Below, piece after piece: positions 45,098 through 54,253 of a stretch of DNA of 64,000 bases. A program made the position numbers and the translations under genes. Under the pieces are notes generated by a model. That model made no database searches. It was given only the letters and a program-made list of their open reading frames with translations, and was not told the origin of the DNA. The DNA is from Mariannaea sp. PMI_226 (lineage: Eukaryota; Ascomycota; Sordariomycetes; Hypocreales; Nectriaceae). How positions within the stretch are numbered: position 1 is the first letter of the stretch; each line of letters begins with the position of its first letter. The stretch lies in the NCBI GenBank assembly GCA_024336345.1, contig JANFOG010000009.1:744001-808000 (forward strand), written 5' to 3'.

Positions 45098-45962
45098 TAA
45101 CCGGCGTGTGTTACTGTGAGGGCCTTTTGAGACTGTTGGAGTCCGGAGGAGACACGAAGGGAGCCCGATTTCGTTTCACTGTCTTGAAGCGGATTATTTT
45201 CGTCTACCATGATCAATGCAGAGCCAAGGTGGAATGGGCATTAACGTTTCTTCGACCCCTCAGGGGGTCATTTCATCATTCACATTTGACCACGCAGCAT
45301 TTTGCTCCTTTTCATTATCTATCGGCTAACTCATATAATGATATGTCGGTCTATTCCCTCGCAGTCCGCTTTATGACTATCCAATCGCAGGACTCCAAGA
45401 ATTTATAGAGAACCCCTGATATTCATTTGAAGCAACATCGTCTTCACAACAACCGAAGAGAGTAGGGGAATTTTTTCAAGAAATCAAATACATCAGCTAG
45501 TTATTCTAATCAACTGATAGGGGCTACTTAGAACTTCAAGAAACTCAAAGCACTAGCTCTGCGCATGACAGAATTTTCTGAGAGGGAAAATCACTATTGT
45601 TCTAGAGGTATACTTGAAAACCGATCATAAATTACGAGAGAAGAATCAAGTATATCATGCGTGTAAGGCGAGTATGTCAAACAGATGAATTCAGAACCAA
45701 CACTGAGGGATGTGGCTGGGGTGGATTGGCTTTGGTGATTTCTCTAAGGCCTATCAATATTCTCAAACTGAAAGTAACATCCAGCGTCCATATATGGATT
45801 GAATCGTAGTATAAGTAGCTTTACAATTACTTGAGCTACGCATACACTCGTGCAAAAAATACGGAATACCAAAAGGTTGAATGAAGGTTGAGATATTATC
45901 TTCTTACACTAATCAGGAGGCCCACTGCACAATTTAACATATGACCAAAAAATAAACTTGAG
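45098..45962. other. Intergenic region between P450 and tRNA-Tyr
   Basis: AT-rich, no recognised gene or repeat. Confidence 0.5.
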
Positions 45963-46048
45963 TCCCCGAAACCTGGTTCGAACAGGTGACCTTTCGGTAA
46001 CGATCATGCCATTACAGCCGAACGCTCTTCCAACTGAGCTATTCGGGG
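45963..46048 (-). tRNA. tRNA-Tyr (anticodon GTA) with 13-nt intron
   Basis: Read on the minus strand, the cloverleaf is complete. The acceptor stem CCCCGAA/TTCGGGG is perfectly paired with discriminator A. The D stem is GCTC/GAGC with an AGTTGGAA loop. The anticodon stem TTCGG/CCGAA encloses CT-GTA-A, and the T stem ACCTG/CAGGT carries TTCGAAC. A 13-nt intron (45999-46011) lies after position 37, the standard place for tRNA introns; GTA as anticodon identifies Tyr, whose eukaryotic genes nearly always carry introns. B box (GGTTCGAAC-type) and A box sequences are intact, so the gene should be transcribed by Pol III. Confidence 0.97.
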
Positions 46049-46694
46049 ATTGCTTGTTGGAGCCCCTGACTCAGTATTGCGTTCTAACAGCGGCGTGAAG
46101 CAGTAGATTGTGCGCCTTGGTCGTCCCAAAGAGAACACCCTGAAGGCAACCGGTAACAACTGTTCTACAAAGATGGATTGCAAGTTGCTAAGAGGTTGAA
46201 GATACACGCATGTTCACAGAAGAGAGATAGAATAATTTTCCTTCAAATGGTATTATAACTTGAGAGAAAGAGATGGATGAAATGATTGCTGAAATGCCTT
46301 TGGGCCCAATGATGGATGAGCTGAAGCGCGCTGGAGGAATTGATCGCCAAATTGGGTTTAGCTGTATGCTGGATGGGAGTAGAGTACATAGGCACTGTAG
46401 GTACCACCTGACACCATGCTTTATATGCCTGCAGGCGCTGTAAGGTGCTGTAAGGCATTGGAGATAACTGCGGGCGCCTGAGAGAGCTTATTTGCTGGGA
46501 CAAGCTCCGTTATCCGCAAAGGCCGTGCATCTCTCGGCACTCAACTCATTTCAGCTGCTTGCGACTCCGAGACTCCTCTGCACAACATCGCATCAATCGG
46601 CGCGCTCTTCGTCCTGCCGCATGCACCATGTGGATAGATACGCTCTAATACACAAGTCCGATGGCGTCCGGAGAGACGCTTACCCCTCCCAATC
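46049..46694. other. Intergenic region, promoter of RTC1
   Basis: Spacer between tRNA-Tyr and RTC1; nothing else recognised. Confidence 0.5.
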
Positions 46695-49600
46695 ATGTAT
46701 AATCGCGACTCCAAGATTATGCGCAAGCTTCTCGGCAAGGTTGCCCCCGAAACCCCCACTGGCGACCCGAACAACTCGTCCATCACCAGCGCCCCCGCCT
46801 CCTCTGTCACTGCGACATATCGTCCGTCGAAGCCGCGGAATGGTGTTTACAAAGCCGGCGTCCCTATCCTCAGTCTCGATGTCGCACCCGACCGACGTGC
46901 AGCCGTGCTGGGCGGCGCCCACATCCTCAAAACGCTCGTCCTCGACGACCCTCAGAGCTCCAATTTCAACTTCCACGAGGGCGTGGATCTGAGAGCTGTC
47001 ATCACGGCGCAAACCTCAGGTCCGAAGGGAGGGTCGATAGCTGACCAGCTGAGCATTCGCGACGTCAAGTGGCATGGCAGTTCGACCATCTTTACGGCTT
47101 GTGCAAACGGCAAGATCTTCACCTACGATGTCACCCGTGTGGGATCTGGCGCCGCCGAACCACTGGAATATATTCAAATGCAAGAAGACTCTCGGCAAAT
47201 AAATACCTTGGATGTGAACCCCCATCTTAAAAGCTGGCTTCTTTCCGGCAGCCAGGACGGCATGGCTCGCGTCTTCGACACCTCGGCGCCTCTCCAGAGC
47301 CGCTCGGCTGGCATCACCTTCCGGCAACGGTTTGCGCCCCTGAAATGCATCGACTCCGTCCGACAGGTTAAATGGTCACCCAAGGTTGGCCATGAGATGG
47401 CATGCTGCACCGAGGGTGGCGTGGTGCTGAAGTGGGACGTGCGACAGCCCTCCCGGCCGCTGCTCAGGATCAACGCACACGAAAAGGCATGCGCCTCTAT
47501 CGCATGGCATCCGGATGGGACGCATCTCATCAGTGGAGGATGGGACACAAAGTTACATGTGTGGGATCTTGGCGCAACGGCCGATAAACGCCAGAAACCC
47601 AAATACACCGTCTCAACCCCAGCACCCATCTTTACCATCGCATGGAGGCCCGGTCTTTGGTCAGCAACGGCCCAGAGTAAGCGAGTCGCTCAGGTCGCTG
47701 TCGCGTACGATGACAGCAGTTCCCGGCGGTACGGAACATCTGCCGTACACATTTGGGATCTTGCCCGACCAACGATGCCGTACAAAGAAATCGAGAGGTT
47801 TGATAGCTCCCCAGGCTCACTGCTCTGGCAGAGTCAAGATATGCTTTGGACGGTAGGACCAGATGGGCTTTTTACCCAGTGCGACGTTGCATTTGCGCCC
47901 AAGGTGATCGACCGTCAGTCAACATCTTCAATGGCGTTTTCACCTCAGGGTGATGTTCTCATGTTTCTTGATGAGAGACCACACTCTCAACGTCCAAGAC
48001 CAACTGTGAATCATCATTCCGATAATATTCCTCGAACACCGTATAGCTCGAGTCCCACTATGCCAATATTGAGCATCAGCAGAAGTGACTCCGAAGAAGA
48101 CATTGTGGGGAGCTTCCTCGGACCTAGGAGACGCCAGAGTCGTAAGCGAACAGGCGGAAGACCTGGCCAACAAATGAGCACCACGCCACCTTCCGGTTCC
48201 AGCATTGCGGATGACCAAAAGCTGTCCTTGGGCTTGGAACAAACTATGAAAGTGACTGGAATCTTCAAGTCACAGCAAACTATGGCATCGGGACGTCTTC
48301 CTGCTTCAAGAACCACGCAAGTCTACCAATATCTATCGACCGTCTATCTTGAGACCCTGCAGAACGAACTCCCTTGTATTCAAGGAGGTAAGCCGCTCAG
48401 TAAGCGCGTCTCCCTAATCATGGAGCAGTATGCCAAGGCGGCTGAGTCTGTCAGTCTTTTCCGGCTTTCACAGACATGGCGCGTATTAGCGTATGCTGTA
48501 GATCTACTCCTTGAAAGACGAGCTCAGTATCATCTCGAAATAAGGACTGGACGGTTCCAGAAAGTGAAAGTGGATGATAAAAAGGGGAGTGCCAGATTGA
48601 AACCCGTCGATATTTACTCATCAACCAAAGGCTACGGTGATCAGACGCCAAGGCGGTCGTCTGCTCAATCAGGCGCTACTATAGGTCGGTCTATGTCAAG
48701 CAGATCCCTTCTGTCGGAAGAATTAGAAACCACCTCAAACCAACCTACACCACTTGCTCGACCCGCAGATGCATCCCGCAACGGCTATGGGGAGCAATCG
48801 ACGCCAGTGGGCAAAAGATTAACGGCTGTGATGGAGCCAGACGAGCTCGACTTGGGACCAGCGGTACAGCATCCTCTTGGCGAGACCCCTCGAAAGCGTC
48901 TTGACTCTGTCCCTGTCTCCGAAGTGAGCCATGATAGTGAGCTCTCACACATCTCAAGCACAGAAGGTTACGACTTCTACGATGCGGAAGCATTGTCCCT
49001 GGCTATGGATGTCCCCATCCCCAAGCAAAAGGAGCCGCTAACCCTCGACTATCCTGGCTCCCGAAACGCTGACGTTCACAAAGTCGTTGTTAGGCACGAT
49101 TCGGACGAGAGTTTTCCCCAAATGTTTTCCCCTTCGGATGCAACCAAGAATGGCCCAAGCACTCCAGCACACAGCGGCAATGGGCCTTGGAAGTCAAGTC
49201 TGGCCAGGCACGCATCTGACATGAGCCAGGAGTTCCAGAGCCGCATCCGGGGCGAGAAGATTCAGACGGCAGAAACACCAGAGCAGCCCAAACGCCGAAA
49301 ATCATCCAACACCCCTGAATCCCCAGAAGACTTATTCTTGATCTCGCAGACAACAATGGGCACCGACGACATGGAGCCTTCCCAGTCATCGCAGCTGTCT
49401 GATCCCTCACAGTTCGAGGCCGAGACTGCCGCCGAGGCAAATGGCCAATTGCCTACATCATCTCTGCAACACCAGCCAATTATTGTGGCACCGGCAAGCC
49501 AACCCAGTCGCTCGCCGAGTCCACTCAAGGAGCCCTTCCCAGCTCAACAAGATGCTCGGCCTTACATTCTGGAAACAGACTACCTCCCCTGGAATGAAGA

Positions 49601-50627
49601 TGCTCCTTATCCGCAGCCATTGGCGGCAGATGGGCCAACGCCAGCAATGTCGCCCCTGGATCCATATTCACTGATTACCAAGGCACTTGACTATGAGTCC
49701 CGAACGTCTGCGCTCAACGCCTCAGCCATTATTTTGCTGCTCAAGCCGCTTGTACCCGATTCTGTCATCGACTACCACCAAGCTAGTGCTGTGCTGCGTC
49801 AGCACCACTCCCGTTTGATGCGCATGAGCCTCTTCATCGAAGCCTCCCTGCTCCGAAACGTCTGCGTCCAGGGCTGGCCCGAAGGTCTGCCCGAATGGGG
49901 CGAAAACTACACTGCCATATTCAGCCCTTCTCAACAAGGCGTCAAGGTCGGCTTCTTTTGCGCCTCCTGCCGAAAACCGAGGGAAATCGATCCCAAGGAC
50001 GGGGACGGTGCCATATGGACTTGCCAGCGCTGCAGAACCGGCGTGGCCCCTTGCGCAATCTGCGGTCACAGAGACCCAGCCCAGGCAACCCATGTGCCTG
50101 TTGACATTGCGGAAGCAATCGATGCGCCCGACGCTTGGCTGTCGGAGTGGTGGTATTGTCCCGGCTGCACACACGGCGGCCACGCCTCCTGTCTGCAGGC
50201 CTGGCACGCACCTCTCGCCACACCTGATCCATCCAGCGGATCTTCCACTTTCAGCGACGGATGCTGTCCCCTGGATGGGTGCGGCCACGCCTGTTTGCCT
50301 GGCAAGTATCGCGGCGAAATCACCACCGCCCGCGCTGACGAGCTCGGACGCGCCGCTGTTGAAAAGTCACGATCCAGGGAAGACCGAGCCGCCTCGGTCA
50401 CGGGATCCAGCAGCCGGCGGTCCAGCCCTCGTCCTGGTGTAGACCGACAAGTCAAGAGCGATAGTAACGATATCCCGCAGAGCCGAGCCGTGGGCATGGC
50501 AAGGGAGGTTCTCAAAGTGAGCGCTGCGGGCGCTGCAGGTGGAGGCATCTTGAGCTCGAGCCCTGGGCGGCAGGGCGTGGAAAGGGAAAGGCGGAAGAGC
50601 GTCAAGTTCGCAGGTCCGGATCGATGA
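46695..50627 (+). CDS. rtc1: RTC1/WDR24-type WD40-RING protein of the SEA complex (GATOR2)
   Basis: An intronless 1310-residue protein matching 'restriction of telomere capping protein 1', the fungal counterpart of WDR24 in the vacuole-associated SEACAT/GATOR2 subcomplex, which relays amino-acid status to TORC1. A WD40 propeller covers about residues 50-400: GANGKIFTYDV-like repeats, LLSGSQDGMARVFDT, VRQVKWSP, SIAWHPDGTHLISGGWDTKL then HVWDLGA, and SAVHIWDLARP. The middle (about 440-1000) is long and Ser/Pro-rich, probably disordered. The C-terminus (about 1085-1200) is a Cys/His-rich RING-like module: FFCASCRKP, WTCQRCRTGVAPCAICG, WWYCPGCTHGGHASCLQAWH, CPLDGCGHAC. This order is specific to the Rtc1/WDR24 group. 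It converges with the vps38-like gene. Confidence 0.95.
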   Translation: MYNRDSKIMRKLLGKVAPETPTGDPNNSSITSAPASSVTATYRPSKPRNGVYKAGVPILSLDVAPDRRAAVLGGAHILKTLVLDDPQSSNFNFHEGVDLRAVITAQTSGPKGGSIADQLSIRDVKWHGSSTIFTACANGKIFTYDVTRVGSGAAEPLEYIQMQEDSRQINTLDVNPHLKSWLLSGSQDGMARVFDTSAPLQSRSAGITFRQRFAPLKCIDSVRQVKWSPKVGHEMACCTEGGVVLKWDVRQPSRPLLRINAHEKACASIAWHPDGTHLISGGWDTKLHVWDLGATADKRQKPKYTVSTPAPIFTIAWRPGLWSATAQSKRVAQVAVAYDDSSSRRYGTSAVHIWDLARPTMPYKEIERFDSSPGSLLWQSQDMLWTVGPDGLFTQCDVAFAPKVIDRQSTSSMAFSPQGDVLMFLDERPHSQRPRPTVNHHSDNIPRTPYSSSPTMPILSISRSDSEEDIVGSFLGPRRRQSRKRTGGRPGQQMSTTPPSGSSIADDQKLSLGLEQTMKVTGIFKSQQTMASGRLPASRTTQVYQYLSTVYLETLQNELPCIQGGKPLSKRVSLIMEQYAKAAESVSLFRLSQTWRVLAYAVDLLLERRAQYHLEIRTGRFQKVKVDDKKGSARLKPVDIYSSTKGYGDQTPRRSSAQSGATIGRSMSSRSLLSEELETTSNQPTPLARPADASRNGYGEQSTPVGKRLTAVMEPDELDLGPAVQHPLGETPRKRLDSVPVSEVSHDSELSHISSTEGYDFYDAEALSLAMDVPIPKQKEPLTLDYPGSRNADVHKVVVRHDSDESFPQMFSPSDATKNGPSTPAHSGNGPWKSSLARHASDMSQEFQSRIRGEKIQTAETPEQPKRRKSSNTPESPEDLFLISQTTMGTDDMEPSQSSQLSDPSQFEAETAAEANGQLPTSSLQHQPIIVAPASQPSRSPSPLKEPFPAQQDARPYILETDYLPWNEDAPYPQPLAADGPTPAMSPLDPYSLITKALDYESRTSALNASAIILLLKPLVPDSVIDYHQASAVLRQHHSRLMRMSLFIEASLLRNVCVQGWPEGLPEWGENYTAIFSPSQQGVKVGFFCASCRKPREIDPKDGDGAIWTCQRCRTGVAPCAICGHRDPAQATHVPVDIAEAIDAPDAWLSEWWYCPGCTHGGHASCLQAWHAPLATPDPSSGSSTFSDGCCPLDGCGHACLPGKYRGEITTARADELGRAAVEKSRSREDRAASVTGSSSRRSSPRPGVDRQVKSDSNDIPQSRAVGMAREVLKVSAAGAAGGGILSSSPGRQGVERERRKSVKFAGPDR

Positions 50628-51361
50628 AGGACGGTGTTGTACTCCTTTCTCTTCCTTCGAATGCAGCTTTTTATTTTTTGCCTAAATAGCTCGGGACAGG
50701 AGAATGTTTTCGTTTGGAATAGTTGATAATGATTATGGAGTTATGGGGAGTTCTTTCTGTACGTTATGTATTCTATTATCATGAGATGTATTCGGGTTGG
50801 GAGGTTTGATACCCGTGGTCAAGGGGCTATTCACAATCTATTTGAGAATAGGTATCTAATATGAACAACGTTAATACCCATAGGGCCGAGTAGTCATGAG
50901 AGTGACACCGTCATTGGAGGTTTGTTTACACGTCACCAGTCACTGTGAATCAAGGGCTTAGTTGCCATGACTGGTTAATGGTTTGGTTTCTCCAGCTCGG
51001 ATGTTCACTGTGTTTGTTTATTATTATTAACTCTACAAACCCTGCGCTCTATGTAAGTGTCGGTGGTCCTTTCCAATGACACAATTCTCACCCCCATATC
51101 CACGAGAAGGATGAGATTTTTCCACTGCGGGTGAGTGGTTTGAAACCAAAGTCAGAACCCGAGACTGTCGGCATCCTGATTTTCAACCATACCCGACAAC
51201 CATATTAAGCCTCAAACCCAAGCAGGGGAGAGTATATTATAATCAGTAACACATAATTCAACACTGTGTGTCATGGGTATCACGTGTGCCGGACGCAGGC
51301 TGTACTACCTGCTTCAACTATTATCGCTTTCAATCTTCCAACGCCGTGACCGTGACCTATT
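50628..51361. other. Convergent intergenic region
   Basis: 3' flanks of RTC1 and the Vps38-like gene; nothing else recognised. Confidence 0.5.
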
Positions 51362-53258
51362 TCACCTTTCTCTCAGGCCCTTTGTTCGCAGTGTAAATTT
51401 AGCATCCCCTTCTCCAAACGGCAGAGATATGGCATCACTGAGACTTTCCACGGCGACATCATCCGCCTTCCCGTTGCCGTTACTCTTCAAAAGAGCTTTC
51501 CGAAGGGCATCAGCATGCTGCTGCATTGCTTCACTATCGTTGCTAGCCCGACGGCTTCCCGCAGTGCTGCTCCCATCTCCTTCGACATGTGTTGACATCG
51601 AGGACAAACGGCCTTTAATCCTTCCGGCCCAAAGGCCTCGGACGCCACCCTTTTTCCGCTCAGGGACCTCCTCCGTGCCAGCGCTACAGACGTACAACAA
51701 GTATTTCAAGTTGGGAAGAGAGTGGCGAATGTCTACGACGCGGAGACCTTGTGACGAACACAAGGCTTCGATATCCTTGTTGAGCAGGAACCAGCCGTAT
51801 TCGAAGCGCCATTGTCCGGCTGTCGATCCGCCTCTTGGGAGGTAGAGAGGAAATTCCCGGCGTGAGACGTTCTTCTCTGCTAACTGAGAAATATCGTCCC
51901 TGACGTATGATCGAGAACCATATGCGTCAATTGGATATGGGAGGGGATGAGAAAGGTAGAATTGGAGGTGCCTGGTCAGGAGGGCGATTAACCCCAAGCT
52001 TGCTGAGAGGACATCTTCGTTAATTTGCCGAGCGGTTGCTGCATCATAAATGGAATTTGGCAGAGGTAAATTGCAGATATTGAAGGAGAGAGCCGGTGCG
52101 TTTGGAATAGGGGTTATGGGGAAAATATCGGCTAGATCTGAGCAAATGCGCCGCCGTTGACCCCGAATCTGATGTTCCGTCTTTTCGAGCAGTTCCTTTG
52201 ATGTTTTAAGCTTCTCTTGGTCTTGGACCATTTCTGATTCAGCCTTCTCTTGAAGATGCCGCCCTTGCTCAATGGTCGCCTTCCGACTTTTGAGCGATTC
52301 ACGCAACTCGTCCCGCTTCTGTTGCGCGACATGATTCGCGCGTCGTTGCGCCGTAACGTATTTCTCGGCCAAGAGGGCGGCTTCTTTGGCCGTTCCTGAT
52401 GTATTTATGGGTGTGTTTTCTAAAATTTCGTTGATCTCTAACATAATTCGCTGTTGTGTTTCGATCGCATCATCGATGGAGCTCTCGAGGTTGGCTAATT
52501 TCATAAGCGCATTGTATGATGATGTGGCCATCGACGGAGCTTGTTTTGGATCAGATATACGGTTGGGGAAATCGATGGAGTAAATGCCGTCCTCGAGGTG
52601 AAATACGAGAGCGTTTGGAGGAAATCGTCGATCTCGAAGGGTGCCAATGAAGTTGAGACATCGCAAATCGACTTGTTCTTCCAGTAAGTAAACCCAAGAC
52701 TTGTGCCTTGGTCGTTTTGCCCAGAGGCGGATGGTAAGAATGGATGATCTCGATACTTCGGGATCGCGATCGGCTAGACTGAAAAACTGAAAGTTGAAAT
52801 TCTTCATCAAATTAGTTGCCGGCTTTGTCGCTCGATCATGGCCGGGTTTTGCTTACTGCGGACCTCTCTCGCACCTCACTCAGGTAAACGGGCTCGCTGG
52901 ACTCGTCAACATGAAGCGAGTAGAACACGTCTCCCACGACTTCATCGACCGCACTCTCCAACTGTTTCTGTCTCGTCGCAGGATTCATGTGTGCGAGATT
53001 CAGGCTCGTCCTACGAGGCCGCTGCGGTCGCAAAGCATCGCGCCTCAAGCCCTCCGACGACCGAGACGGGTGCAATTGGGAGGATTCCCTGACCACGGGA
53101 AGCTTCTTCGGACTCCTGTTCAGGTCAGCGTCGTCAGTTGAGCGCCGTGTGGTTGGCGCAAAAGACAAGTTGCGAAGCCAGATGCCCCGGAGATGGCGTA
53201 GCTTGCGGTTGTGCGCCAAGAGCCGTGGCCTACGAGACTCAGTGGCGAGGGACGACAT
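51362..53258 (-). CDS. Vps38/UVRAG/Atg14-family coiled-coil protein of the PI3-kinase complex
   Basis: Exons 53258-52857 and 52801-51362 encode 613 residues. The intron (52802-52856, 55 nt) has donor gtaagc, branch CTAAT and an AAG acceptor, joining YLSEVRERSA to NFNFQFFSLADRDPEV, the expected family sequence. N-terminal NRKLRHLRGIWLRNLSF is followed by a C2-like region with GDVFYSLHVDESSEPVYLSE and WVYLLEEQVDLRCLNFIGTL. A coiled coil spans about 230-355. The C-terminal domain includes NIYDAATARQINEDVLSASL-like sequence and EYGWFLLNKDIEALC. Such proteins bridge Vps34/Vps15/Vps30 in endosomal sorting (Vps38, UVRAG) or autophagy (Atg14). The C2-like N-terminus favours Vps38/UVRAG. An ATG lies inside the intron in frame with exon 2, so intron retention could make a shorter form. 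Confidence 0.88.
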
Positions 53259-54253
53259 CGTCGGCGTGCTTCAGGCGAAGACGCAAAATCGTTCGAAGCT
53301 ATAACGACATTTGGAGGGGTTGGAGCCGACAGGTGTGGCGACGGCGACGGTGACAGCGGGAATAATGATGTAGCGATTACAGGGAGCGAATACGAAGCAG
53401 AAGCAGAAGTCGCTTCGTCATCAGAGACAGGGAAGCTCGGAGCTTAAGCATGAGTACGGTAGGTACTTACGTTCCCTACCTGCCTACGTCGGTACCTTAC
53501 CTTACGTAGGAGGAGCACATGCCAGGCCGCGGTAGTTGCATGTACGCTTTTAGCGATCCTGCAAATATGTTCTCCGTATTACCCAATTCGGTAATCAAAT
53601 AAAAAGCATTTTACCCAGATTGGTCAATGAAATAAGCACAATACTATGCGTGGAATAACTCCTTCGGTATCGATTGCAGTCTTCATTCATCTTGATCGAT
53701 GCTTCGCCAAACAAGAAGTTTTGTAGCTCATTCATCGCGTGATATGCTTCCTGCGAAAGAATGAGATTGGCATAATGGCTGAACAAGCATAAATTAAATA
53801 CACTTCCTATTATGACCGTCTTTGTTACGTCACAATTTTTTTTCATTGGCGGGCAAGCTTATAAGAAGCATACGGGTGGAGGATCAAGGAGCTCATATGC
53901 TGCATGTTGCGAGCTCCACGAAGGCCATTGAAGTGTATCAATGCCAATATAGGGGTAAAAAACTCATATATAAGATCGACTACAATATGACATGTCACGG
54001 AAGGGGAAAGGCAGGTTTATTGATGACCCGACAAAAGAACGTTTTTATTATGCTTTTCTAAAGCTCGTGTATAAATATCCCTAAATAAAAGTTTGTGGTA
54101 AGAAGGAGAAAATATCATCCGGTAGGATGTCTCAGTGTCCATGTGGTTTGTTCATGTAATGCTTTGGTTCAATCCATGTACTTGGTTGTTTGTGATGCAC
54201 CAATCCATATATCAAATGCTCAGTCATCCCGAATATGTCGACACACTGCCAGT
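53259..54253. other. Intergenic region with TACC-type motif cluster
   Basis: The Vps38-like promoter contains a dense cluster of GGTAGGTAC, CCTACCTGCCTACG and ACCTTACCTTACG (53458-53510). Past 53570 the sequence is AT-rich; short frames there show no family features. Confidence 0.5.

Noticed and set aside
51273..51845. A plus-strand frame over the 3' end of the Vps38-like gene
   Set aside because: Antisense shadow of a well-supported coding exon.
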